7,657 nt of DNA, taken from JAUSIF01 sp964620215. GTDB taxonomy: Bacteria; Pseudomonadota; Alphaproteobacteria; Rhizobiales; Xanthobacteraceae. Both the position numbers and the translations under genes were made by a program. Shown here one piece after another: positions 1 through 5,665 of this stretch. Location: the NCBI GenBank assembly GCA_964620215.1, contig CAZUJE010000134.1, forward strand, positions 1 to 7,657, given 5' to 3'. Every line of letters starts with the position of its first letter. Position 1 is the first letter of the stretch. The notes beneath the pieces are model-generated. The model saw only the letters and a list, made by a program, of their open reading frames with translations, did no database searches and had not been told where the DNA came from.

Positions 1-22
1 GGCTCCGCGCACAAAGGATTAA

Positions 23-1399
23 ACCAAAGGCACTTACAAGCTTTCGGAAGGGAAGGCGCGCGCGATCCTTGATCTCCGCCTGCAAAGGCTGACCGCGCTT
101 GGCCGCGACGAGATCGGCGCGGAGCTGGACGGACTCGGCAAGGAAATCGCGGACTATCTCGAAATCCTGAAGAGCCGCGTCCGCATCCGCACGATTGTTA
201 AAGATGAGCTTGCCGCCATCAAGGCGGAGTTCGGCACCAAGCGCAAAACCGAAATCGCCGAAGCGCAAGACGAAGTGGATGAGGAAGACCTGATCCAGCG
301 CGAGGAGATGGTCGTCACCGTTTCCCATGCCGGTTACGTAAAGCGCGTGCCGCTTTCGACCTACAGGGCGCAGCGCCGCGGCGGCAAGGGCCGCGCCGGG
401 ATGCAGACGCGCGAGGAAGATTTTGTCACGCGGCTATTCGTGGCGAGCACCCACGACGAAGTGCTGTTCTTCTCCTCGAAGGGCAAGGCCTACACGATGA
501 AAGTGTGGCGTCTGCCGCTCGCGGCTCCGCAGGCGCGCGGCAAGGCCTTCGTGAATCTGCTGCCGATCGAGCCGGAGGAAAAACTCACCTCCATCATCAC
601 GCTGCCGGAGGACAAGGCCGAGCGCGAGAAGCTGAACATTATGTTCGCCACCACCGGCGGCACGGTGCGGCGGAACTCACTATCAGATTTCGTGGACATC
701 CGCCGCTCCGGCATCATCGCGATGAAGCTGGAGGAGGGCGAGGCCATCGCCGACGTCGCAATCTGCACCGACAATGACGACGTGCTGCTTTCCACCGCCG
801 AAGGCCAGTGCATCCGCTTCCCGGTTTCCGACGTGCGCGTGTTCCAGAGCCGCAACTCGGTCGGCGTGCGCGGCATCAGGCTGGAGAAGAAGGACAGCGT
901 CATCTCCATGGCGATCATCCGCCACATGGAGGCTTTGAGCGAGGAGCGCGCGGCCTATCTCAAAATGGCCAACGCCGTCCGCCGCGGCGACGAAGCCGAC
1001 GAGGGGGACGACGACGAGGAAAAGGTTGCGTCGATCGAGCTGTCTCAAAAAAGATACGCGGAGATGGGCGCGGCCGAGCAGTTTATTTTGACGCTCACCG
1101 AACGCGGCATGGGCAAGCGTTCTTCTTCCTTCGAGTACCGGCTGACGGGACGCGGCGGCAAGGGCATCGTCGCGATGAAACTTTCCAAGCGCACCGGCAC
1201 CATTGTCGGCTCGTTCCCGGTGGAGGAAGCCGACCAGATCATGCTCGTCACCGACGCGGGCAAACTGATCCGCACCCCTGTCGCCGGCATCCGCATCGCC
1301 GGCCGCTCCACCCAGGGCGTGATCGTGTTCGACACGGCGGACGACGAGAAGGTCGTCTCGGTCGAGCGCATCAGCGAGGAAGCGGAAGGCGGGGAGTAG
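23..1399 (+). CDS. gyrA: DNA gyrase subunit A, C-terminal part (5' partial)
   Basis: GyrA is the DNA-cleaving and DNA-wrapping subunit of gyrase, which introduces negative supercoils with GyrB. The reading frame opens after a TAA at 20-22 and runs 458 codons to TAG. The first part (GTYKLSE, then ARAILDLRLQRLTALGRDEI) is the conserved end of the breakage-reunion domain and its coiled coil. The C-terminal beta-pinwheel starts near base 280. The canonical GyrA box QRRGGKG is at 371-391, and a degenerate copy (LTGRGGKG) is near 1142-1165. An acidic insert (DEADEGDDDEE) near 990-1022 is of the kind seen in related alphaproteobacterial GyrA. The N-terminal half with the catalytic tyrosine lies outside the window. 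There is no genuine start here: the GTG at 275 is an internal Val in the linker. The frame break at the left edge is probably a sequence error or contig-end artefact. Identification is certain; the 5' boundary is not. Confidence 0.96.
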   Translation, partial: TKGTYKLSEGKARAILDLRLQRLTALGRDEIGAELDGLGKEIADYLEILKSRVRIRTIVKDELAAIKAEFGTKRKTEIAEAQDEVDEEDLIQREEMVVTVSHAGYVKRVPLSTYRAQRRGGKGRAGMQTREEDFVTRLFVASTHDEVLFFSSKGKAYTMKVWRLPLAAPQARGKAFVNLLPIEPEEKLTSIITLPEDKAEREKLNIMFATTGGTVRRNSLSDFVDIRRSGIIAMKLEEGEAIADVAICTDNDDVLLSTAEGQCIRFPVSDVRVFQSRNSVGVRGIRLEKKDSVISMAIIRHMEALSEERAAYLKMANAVRRGDEADEGDDDEEKVASIELSQKRYAEMGAAEQFILTLTERGMGKRSSSFEYRLTGRGGKGIVAMKLSKRTGTIVGSFPVEEADQIMLVTDAGKLIRTPVAGIRIAGRSTQGVIVFDTADDEKVVSVERISEEAEGGE

Positions 1400-1418
1400 T
1401 AAGACGCTTTCGTCCTAC
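1396..1418. terminator. weak hairpin between convergent stop codons
   Basis: GTAG (1396-1399) pairs with CTAC (1415-1418), and GACG (1403-1406) pairs with CGTC (1411-1414), around a CTTT loop with a 3-nt bulge (1400-1402). It overlaps both the gyrA TAG and the TAG of the opposing membrane-protein gene. It could serve as a two-way terminator across the 15-bp gap. The stem is short and no clear T tract follows, so this is a tentative call. Confidence 0.25.
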
Positions 1419-1924
1419 CGGAAGAATTGCAGCAACAGGGCTCTCTGCAAGGCCGCTACTGGAAACGCGATCAGCGTGTAGAGCAGAAACAGCACGCCCG
1501 CACCCATGACGGCGATGCTGAAGGAGCCGAATAGGGCGGAGAAACCGGCATCCATCACCGACTGGCTGAACTGGCCTCGCACGGCCAGCTTGTCGCGCAG
1601 GATGACCGGGTAATAACAAACCATGATCGCGAACCAGCTCAACGCATAGCTGCCGAATACGAGCGCAATCAGTTTTCGCAATTCATAATCCTGCGCGCGG
1701 AATATCAGCCGATACCAGCAATACGGAAAGACGAGCACGCCGAGGAGGCCGAAACTGAATACGGCCCCGCGTGCGATCACCGGAAACAGGAATTGCGCGT
1801 AGAAGCCGAGCTTCCACCGGAACCAGATCGGCAGGCTGAGTGCCAGCCAGATCAATGCGAGCACGGCGAGCGCTGCCAGAACGGAGCTGACGAGACCGGC
1901 TCGCAGAAACAGCTTCGTTCCCAT
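1415..1924 (-). CDS. polytopic membrane protein of unknown function
   Basis: This is a 169-residue, strongly hydrophobic protein with about four membrane segments, near residues 11-35, 53-75, 84-109 and 126-158. They are separated by short charged loops (FRWK, FRAQDYELRK, LRDKLAVRGQF). I recognise no family and no catalytic motif. The ATG at 1924 is preferred because it overlaps the TGA of the upstream DUF924 gene (TGATG), which implies translational coupling. A GTG at 1927 overlapping as GTGA would add one residue. AAGGGG just upstream, inside the DUF924 gene end, can act as ribosome binding site. It is the last gene of a three-gene minus-strand operon, and its stop faces the gyrA stop at 15 bp. 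A role in the inner membrane is inferred from hydropathy only. Confidence 0.8.
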   Translation of the reverse strand: MGTKLFLRAGLVSSVLAALAVLALIWLALSLPIWFRWKLGFYAQFLFPVIARGAVFSFGLLGVLVFPYCWYRLIFRAQDYELRKLIALVFGSYALSWFAIMVCYYPVILRDKLAVRGQFSQSVMDAGFSALFGSFSIAVMGAGVLFLLYTLIAFPVAALQRALLLQFFR

Positions 1925-2484
1925 CACCCCTTAAACCCGCCCTCATCGAGAAACTTCTGCTCTTCCGGCGTCGTCTCGCGGCCAAGCGCCGGATTGCGAT
2001 GCGGGAAGCGGCCGAATCTTTTCACGATGTCGCGGTGACCGATGGCGTGTTTCAGCGTTTCCTCGTCGAGCGCGCGGCTCAGTTCGACCGCGCGTTCCTG
2101 CAACGCCAGATCCTCGGCGTGGGATAGCGGCAGATAGAAAAACAGCCGCAGTTCCTTTTCGATTTTCTGGTCCACCCCCCTATCCAGCGCAGCGAGCGCG
2201 AATTTGCGCGCCAGCGGATCGGTCGCGAACATATGACCCGTGCCTCTGAAGCAATTGCGGGGAAACTGATCGAAAAGAAGAATCAGCGCCAGCGTCCCTT
2301 CGGCGCTTTCCGTCCACTGATCGCGCTCGCGCCGCGCCGCCGCGAAATGATCGTCGAGGAATCGCCTGCGGAATTCAGCATCGAACGCCGCGTCCTTGTT
2401 AAACCATTTCTCGTAACCGGCCTCGCGCCAGAAAAAGACGATTTCCTCAATGCGCTGGTGATCGGCCGCCGTGATCCGGCTCAT
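1924..2484 (-). CDS. DUF924 family protein
   Basis: This 186-residue soluble protein matches the DUF924 (PF06041) family, an all-helical, TPR-like fold of unassigned function common in proteobacteria. The diagnostic segments are in order: IEEIVFFWREAG near residues 12-23, ALILLFDQFPRNCFRGTG near 66-83, FFYLPLSHAEDLALQE near 115-130, and IVKRFGRFPHRNPALGRETTPEE near 153-175. Length is normal for the family. The ATG at 2484 begins MSRITAADHQ, two bases after the stop of the upstream membrane-protein gene, and the family homology starts right there. The longer in-frame reading to 2625 only reads the other gene in the wrong frame. GGA about 7 nt upstream is a modest ribosome binding site. Close packing with two membrane-protein genes suggests a shared role, which I cannot name. 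Confidence 0.93.
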   Translation of the reverse strand: MSRITAADHQRIEEIVFFWREAGYEKWFNKDAAFDAEFRRRFLDDHFAAARRERDQWTESAEGTLALILLFDQFPRNCFRGTGHMFATDPLARKFALAALDRGVDQKIEKELRLFFYLPLSHAEDLALQERAVELSRALDEETLKHAIGHRDIVKRFGRFPHRNPALGRETTPEEQKFLDEGGFKG

Positions 2485-2486
2485 GG

Positions 2487-2747
2487 TCACATCCAACGGG
2501 AGAGATACCATGCAAGCCCGGCCGGAATGCCGAACATCGGCACGAATGCGGCGATCTCGTTCACGACCGGAATGCCGTGGTTCACGGCGCCGTTGTAGAA
2601 ATTCCAGGCGGCATAGAGAAACCACACGCCGATGAAGGCATTGGCCATCTGAGCGGAAAGACCCGCGTTTTTCAGCACGAAGCGCGAGACGAGATAGAAA
2701 ACCAGCAATACGGCAAGGCCGGTGAGCGTAACTTTCAAAATGTGCAT
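2487..2747 (-). CDS. small three-helix membrane protein, first gene of the DUF924 operon
   Basis: This 86-residue protein has hydrophobic segments near residues 5-24, 33-50 and 65-83, and conserved-looking loop residues (WNFYNGAVNHGIPVVNE) between helices 2 and 3. The start at ATG 2747 (MHILKVTLTG) is preferred over a longer reading to 2846. It has a GGGGAC ribosome binding site about 8 nt upstream, it begins a membrane helix, and it lies 24-30 bases downstream of a good promoter. The longer reading would place the start upstream of that promoter. The gene ends 2 bp before the DUF924 start, so all three minus-strand genes are probably one transcript. I do not recognise the family. Confidence 0.82.
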   Translation of the reverse strand: MHILKVTLTGLAVLLVFYLVSRFVLKNAGLSAQMANAFIGVWFLYAAWNFYNGAVNHGIPVVNEIAAFVPMFGIPAGLAWYLSRWM

Positions 2748-2777
2748 GGAAACGTCCCCAAATTTCCCAATGAAACG

Positions 2778-2806
2778 ATTATCGCGAGTGAAAGAAACCT
2801 TGTCCA
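2778..2806 (-). promoter_or_regulatory. sigma-70 type promoter of the DUF924 operon
   Basis: Read on the minus strand, TGGACA (2806-2801) and GATAAT (2783-2778) are separated by exactly 17 bases. Each matches the TTGACA/TATAAT consensus at 5 of 6 positions. The predicted start of transcription near 2771 leaves a leader of about 24 nt before the ATG at 2747. Confidence 0.7.
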
Positions 2807-2891
2807 CCGGGCGGCTGAATGACTCAGGTGAGAAGCGCGGAGTCAATTGGTTCCGCGATTACCGCGAAAAATTCCGGGCAGAACGCCGCAG

Positions 2892-2931
2892 TACTTTCGT
2901 TATCAATCGCTCTTCAAGTCTAGTTGATGCG
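2892..2931 (+). promoter_or_regulatory. bipartite upstream motif, cassette copy 1
   Basis: TTCGTTATCAA (2896-2906) and TAGTTGATGCG (2921-2931) are both repeated exactly upstream of the second copy of the downstream gene. They contain ATCAA and TTGAT as inverted half-sites separated by 17 bp. The motif ends 124 nt before the ATG. I read it as a shared operator or promoter element. I cannot fit a standard -35/-10 pair to it, and the half-site order is opposite to an FNR/FixK box. Confidence 0.5.
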
Positions 2932-3055
2932 TAGCTGGAATTTTTTTCGCCGCTGCTGCATCCAGGCCCGCATCTGGCGTGTTTCCTCTCTGAGTACGCA
3001 CGAAGGGCAGCTTTCACTTGAGGGCAGCCCGGTACTCTCAAAAGGAGAAACCAAC
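2932..3055 (+). other. leader of small exported protein, copy 1
   Basis: This 124-nt untranslated stretch separates the shared upstream motif from the start codon. It can fold: GAGTAC (2992-2997) pairs with GTACTC (3032-3037), and GGGC (3005-3008) pairs with GCCC (3027-3030). The fold places a stem 3 nt upstream of the AAAGGAG ribosome binding site (3041-3047). A direct repeat GGGCAGC occurs at 3005 and 3022. The in-frame upstream extension to 2924 reads as non-homologous sequence and is not counted as coding. The remainder of the gap (2807-2891) shows no gene. Confidence 0.35.
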
Positions 3056-3280
3056 ATGAAGAGACTCGCAGCGGTTATCGCCATCACGGCGGCGCTTGCC
3101 ACCCCGGCGCTCGCCCAGTCCACCTACAACTGGAACGCCGGTGAATACACGCAGACGCGCCAGAACATGCACAGCAACGGCGCTGTTGTTACTTCGCGTG
3201 GCCTGTTTACCGATCCCGATCCGTTTATTCGCGGATCGTTTCAGCGCAACTACAACCAGTACCAGAACCTCAACAACTAA
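3056..3280 (+). CDS. small exported protein with TSRG/TDPDP motif, copy 1
   Basis: This 74-residue precursor has a textbook Sec signal peptide: MKR, a hydrophobic stretch, then TPALA before Q21. It leaves a mature peptide of about 54 residues rich in Asn, Gln and Tyr. The mature part begins QSTYN, carries TSRGLFTDPDPFIR and ends in RNYNQY. The ATG is chosen because AAAGGAG (3041-3047) lies 8 nt upstream and the signal peptide starts exactly here. The next gene (3635-3880) is a paralogue sharing the signal peptide, QSTYN, TSRG, TDPDP and RNY. Both have matching upstream motifs and terminators, so the whole transcription unit was duplicated. Export to the periplasm or outside is strongly suggested; function is unknown. 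I know no named family for it. The single-gene unit ends at a strong terminator. Confidence 0.88.
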   Translation: MKRLAAVIAITAALATPALAQSTYNWNAGEYTQTRQNMHSNGAVVTSRGLFTDPDPFIRGSFQRNYNQYQNLNN

Positions 3281-3302
3281 TCGCGTTGCAGGATTCAAAG
3301 AG

Positions 3303-3329
3303 AAGCGGGCCGCGAGGCCCGCTTTTTTT
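3303..3329 (+). terminator. intrinsic terminator, copy 1
   Basis: A perfect 9-bp stem AAGCGGGCC/GGCCCGCTT (3303-3311 with 3316-3324) closes a GCGA loop, and seven T residues run from 3323 to 3329. It lies 22 bp after the stop codon of the first small exported protein. Confidence 0.92.
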
Positions 3330-3486
3330 AACATCCGCTTTTTTTGCCGCCATGTTTTTGACGGCATCTGAAAACATTCGCGCCGTGATGGTTCCGTCTT
3401 CCTGTTAAATTCGCGCAGCTTTGCCGACGATGCTTGTCAATTGCGCGGAACAATATTCAAATTTGTCCGGAAAAAATCATACTACG

Positions 3487-3511
3487 TTCGTTATCAAACA
3501 TAGTTGATGCG
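3487..3511 (+). promoter_or_regulatory. bipartite upstream motif, cassette copy 2
   Basis: TTCGTTATCAA (3487-3497) and TAGTTGATGCG (3501-3511) repeat both halves of the motif upstream of copy 1, here only 3 bp apart instead of 14. The ATCAA and TTGAT half-sites are 6 bp apart. It ends 123 nt before the start codon, almost the same distance as in copy 1. The stretch 3330-3486 before it holds no gene that I can see. Confidence 0.5.
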
Positions 3512-3634
3512 CTGCGGCAAAATTGTTTGCACGCCGCCGCAACTTTTGCCCGGTCTTCCTTGTTTTATCCATGTCGTTGTAACGGCGGTGCCCGTCCCCG
3601 GGTGCGGCCGAAAAATCTAGAAAGGAGCAATGAC
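3512..3634 (+). other. leader of small exported protein, copy 2
   Basis: This 123-nt untranslated leader matches copy 1 in length but only weakly in sequence. A GC-rich hairpin can form shortly before the ribosome binding site, with CCCG and CGGG closing a small C-rich loop near 3592-3603. AAAGGAG (3621-3627) then sits 7 nt before the ATG. An in-frame extension to 3434 exists but reads through the regulatory motif and has no homology to copy 1, so it is not treated as coding. Confidence 0.3.
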
Positions 3635-3880
3635 ATGAAGAAACTTGCAGCAGTCATCGCCATCACCGCGGCGCTCGCCACTCCGGCGCTCGCGCAGTCC
3701 ACTTACAATCCGGCCACCGGTGAATGGGTGCAGTCGCGCACGCAGATCACCGTGCCGTATGCGAACCAGGCGCTCGGTCCGATCTACACGTCTCGCGGCG
3801 TGATGACCGATCCGGATCCGAACGTGCGTCTCGATCTGCATCGCAACTACGATCACTACGTGAACGGCACCGGCGGCTAA
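3635..3880 (+). CDS. small exported protein with TSRG/TDPDP motif, copy 2
   Basis: This 81-residue precursor is a paralogue of the gene at 3056-3280. Its signal peptide differs from copy 1 by a single K/R exchange and is cut after ALA. The mature part begins QSTYN, then GEWVQSR, then TSRGVMTDPDPNVR, and ends RNYDHYVNGTGG. Compared with copy 1 it has about six extra residues between the QSR/QTR segment and TSRG. The shared skeleton is QSTYN...GE(Y/W)xQ(T/S)R...TSRG(L/V)(F/M)TDPDPx(I/V)Rx4RNYx2Y. No cysteine, heme or known metal motif is present. The start is fixed by AAAGGAG at 3621-3627 and by alignment with copy 1. It is probably a periplasmic or secreted peptide expressed as its own unit. 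Function is not recognisable from sequence. Confidence 0.88.
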   Translation: MKKLAAVIAITAALATPALAQSTYNPATGEWVQSRTQITVPYANQALGPIYTSRGVMTDPDPNVRLDLHRNYDHYVNGTGG

Positions 3881-3897
3881 CAGCCCTCGGATGAATG

Positions 3898-3928
3898 GAG
3901 AAAGCGGGCCTCGTGGCCCGCTTTTCTC
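3898..3928 (+). terminator. intrinsic terminator, copy 2
   Basis: AAAGCGGGCC (3901-3910) pairs with GGCCCGCTTT (3915-3924) around a TCGT loop, and GAG/CTC can extend the stem past one bulged T. The stem core is the same as in the copy 1 terminator, while the loop differs. The T tract is short and interrupted by C. Confidence 0.85.
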
Positions 3929-3982
3929 TATTGTAGTTTTGCACTGGCGTTTTAAGCTGATCGGGTTCGTGGGGAGCGGGCC

Positions 3983-4768
3983 ATGAATCAGTCTGATGTT
4001 TCTTCGGTAAGCCGCAATTACTACATTGCCGCCGCCGCCGCGCTGATCTTGGCGGCCGTGCCGGTTTTCTTTTTCCGTTTCTACGCGATCTTTATTGCGC
4101 TGGCGGCGATGGTCCTCATCCTCCTCGCGCTGGTGATTGCGCGGCCATGGCGGCGTGCAATCGGCAGCACGGAATTCGCGCTCTACTGGCTTGTGCTGGC
4201 GCTCATACTCGCCCTCACCGGGTCGGTCATCATCGCAGAAGACATCATGATTTTGCACCGGACAAAAATGTACGCGAACCCTGGTCTGCCGCGCCCGCCG
4301 CAGCCGGAGACCAAAGCGCTTGCTGCCGGTTGGGGAATTTGTGCGGGATACGTGACGGCTTCAGCACTTGTCCTTGGCTGGATCAGGCGGCGGGTGATCG
4401 GTGCGACGGAAATCGGTCTCTACTGGCTCGGCTCGGTGATCGCGATTTCAGTGGCTTTGCTCTGGCTGTCCACCGCTAAGGGCTGGAAACTGATCGAGCC
4501 GACAGGCAGCCAGGATAATGCGGTGCTCATCACGGCGGTGTTCGCGCTCGCGGCGGGTGTTCTCGTTTCTCTGCTGCGCGGGCGAGCGGCGGGCGAAACA
4601 GAATTGATGATCTACTGGCTGGCTTCGGCGCTCTCGCTTGGCTTGGGAGCGGCGGTGCTGTTGCGAATCGACAATGCGCTGTTTGCCGTCATCTGCGTGC
4701 TGGGCGCGGTCATCGTGACAATCCCGCTCTGGTACATCGCCAATAATCGCAGGGCGAAACGCGCATAG
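3983..4768 (+). CDS. polytopic membrane protein with threefold internal repeat
   Basis: This 261-residue protein has about eight hydrophobic segments, near residues 15-32, 34-54, 66-86, 113-133, 144-162, 178-198, 207-227 and 231-251, and a basic C-terminus (NNRRAKRA). It contains three copies of a signature between helices: R58-A-I-G-S-T-E then ALYWL70, R137-V-I-G-A-T-E then GLYWL149, and R201-A-A-G-E-T-E then MIYWL213. The consensus is RxxGxTExx(L/I)YWL. Each copy follows a helix and a cluster of arginines and starts the next helix, so the protein looks like a tandem triplication of a two-helix unit. A proline-rich loop lies at 99-109. GGGGAG (3971-3976) precedes ATG 3983 by 6 nt. I know no family with this motif. 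Function is unknown; location is the inner membrane. The gap to coaD is 45 bp, so co-transcription is possible. Confidence 0.88.
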   Translation: MNQSDVSSVSRNYYIAAAAALILAAVPVFFFRFYAIFIALAAMVLILLALVIARPWRRAIGSTEFALYWLVLALILALTGSVIIAEDIMILHRTKMYANPGLPRPPQPETKALAAGWGICAGYVTASALVLGWIRRRVIGATEIGLYWLGSVIAISVALLWLSTAKGWKLIEPTGSQDNAVLITAVFALAAGVLVSLLRGRAAGETELMIYWLASALSLGLGAAVLLRIDNALFAVICVLGAVIVTIPLWYIANNRRAKRA

Positions 4769-4813
4769 CAGCCCATCCTTGCTCGTATTGCGCGCAGCGG
4801 GTAACTCTCAGTC

Positions 4814-5311
4814 ATGTCTCGCACCGCTTTTTACGCCGGCTCCTTCGATCCCCTGACCAACGGCCACCTCGATGTGGTGAAGGGTGCTTGCCGCCTTTGC
4901 GATAAACTGGTGCTTGCGATCGGCACCCATCCCGGCAAGACCCCGATGTTCACCGCCGACGAGCGGTTGGCCATGCTGAAGGAAATTTGCGGGCCGGTGG
5001 CCGCCGCCGCGAAAGTTCAGCTCGAATGCGTCACCTTCGCCGATCTCGTGGTAAGTGCCGCCAAACGCGCAGGGGCAAGCATCCTCATTCGCGGGCTGCG
5101 CGACGGCACCGATCTCGATTATGAGATGCAGATGGCCGGCATGAACGGCGCGATGTCGCCCGACATCCAGACGGTTTTTCTGCCGGCTTCTCCGCTCGTG
5201 CGCCCAATCACCGGAACGCTCGTTCGCCAGATCGCATCCATGGGCGGCGATGTCTCCTCCTTCGTCCCGGCTTCAGTCGCGCAAAAATTCGCCGCCAAGC
5301 TCAGGCGCTAG
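4814..5311 (+). CDS. coaD: phosphopantetheine adenylyltransferase
   Basis: CoaD (EC 2.7.7.3) transfers AMP from ATP to 4'-phosphopantetheine to form dephospho-CoA, the penultimate step of coenzyme A synthesis, in the cytoplasm. The protein is 165 residues, normal for the family. The nucleotidyltransferase motif GSFDPLTNGH is at residues 9-18 with the T-x-G-H signature at 15-18. GKTPMF at 41-46 carries the expected Lys42. RGLRDGTDLDYE is at 93-104, and ITGTLVRQ at 132-139 replaces the more usual ISST(L)VR. The start is fixed by the MxRTAFYAGSFDP alignment, though the ribosome binding site before it is poor. It stands alone on the plus strand between the repeat-built membrane protein and a minus-strand gene. 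In related genomes it is found between gyrA and the cyclophilin genes, as here. Confidence 0.97.
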   Translation: MSRTAFYAGSFDPLTNGHLDVVKGACRLCDKLVLAIGTHPGKTPMFTADERLAMLKEICGPVAAAAKVQLECVTFADLVVSAAKRAGASILIRGLRDGTDLDYEMQMAGMNGAMSPDIQTVFLPASPLVRPITGTLVRQIASMGGDVSSFVPASVAQKFAAKLRR

Positions 5312-5350
5312 GCGGCGAAAGTTTTGGGAGGAGACGCTTGGTAAAAGACG

Positions 5351-5665
5351 TTAGCTGCAAGAAATCTTGTCAACACGCAGATTGTAGCTCTTGTCTTCCT
5401 TCGTGCGGCCATTGGCTTCGAGCTTGCCTGACGCACTGAATTTCTTTTCCGTCGCGCAACCGCCAGGCATCTTGCCCTTGCCCGCGAGCCAGCTCACGCA
5501 GGCGTTCGAGCCCTTCTGCACCTGGCCTGCCCATTCGCCTTTGTCGGCGCCGGTGGTGCCGAGCGTGCCGGTGAGTGTCAGCGGCATACCGGGCGAGCAG
5601 GCCTGAGCCTGTTGCGCGAATGCGCAGCCCACGATGACGAGCGACGAAACAATCAGAATTCGCAT
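5351..5665 (-). CDS. small exported protein with four conserved-type cysteines
   Basis: This 104-residue protein starts MRILIVSSLVIVGC. The hydrophobic N-terminus is followed by AQQAQA, giving a likely Sec cleavage before C23. The alternative is a lipobox (IVGC) at residues 11-14, unusually close to the N-terminus. The mature part carries four cysteines (CSPG, ACVSW, GGCAT and ISCS), which may form two disulfides in the periplasm. It also has a basic central segment and Gly/Lys-rich loops. The ATG at 5665 is chosen over a longer reading to 5737 because the signal peptide begins there and a GGGGG run lies 7 nt upstream. It converges on coaD with a 39-bp gap and diverges from the exported cyclophilin gene. 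I do not recognise the family. Confidence 0.8.
   Translation of the reverse strand: MRILIVSSLVIVGCAFAQQAQACSPGMPLTLTGTLGTTGADKGEWAGQVQKGSNACVSWLAGKGKMPGGCATEKKFSASGKLEANGRTKEDKSYNLRVDKISCS

Noticed and set aside
490..1371. Open frames on the minus strand and in other plus frames inside gyrA
   Set aside because: They are shadow frames of a well-identified GyrA coding region; none looks like a protein family and all lie wholly within it.
2821..2844. Two GANTC sites (GACTC 2821-2825, GAGTC 2840-2844), possible CcrM methylation marks in a divergent promoter region
   Set aside because: Only two short sites and no CtrA-type TTAA-N7-TTAA box nearby; too little to claim cell-cycle control.
2892..2931. 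EcfG-type stress promoter (GGAAC-N16/17-CGTT) using the CGTT in the shared motif
   Set aside because: No GGAAC lies at the correct distance before CGTT in either copy; the nearest GGAAC (3447-3451) is 33 bases too far upstream in copy 2.
3353..3376. TGTTTT...AAAACA inverted repeat after the first terminator
   Set aside because: Six base pairs with a long spacer in an AT-rich patch are expected by chance and no function is indicated.
3434..3634. Longer start for the second small exported protein
   Set aside because: The extension would cover the conserved upstream motif and ribosome binding site, has no counterpart in copy 1 and would bury the signal peptide.
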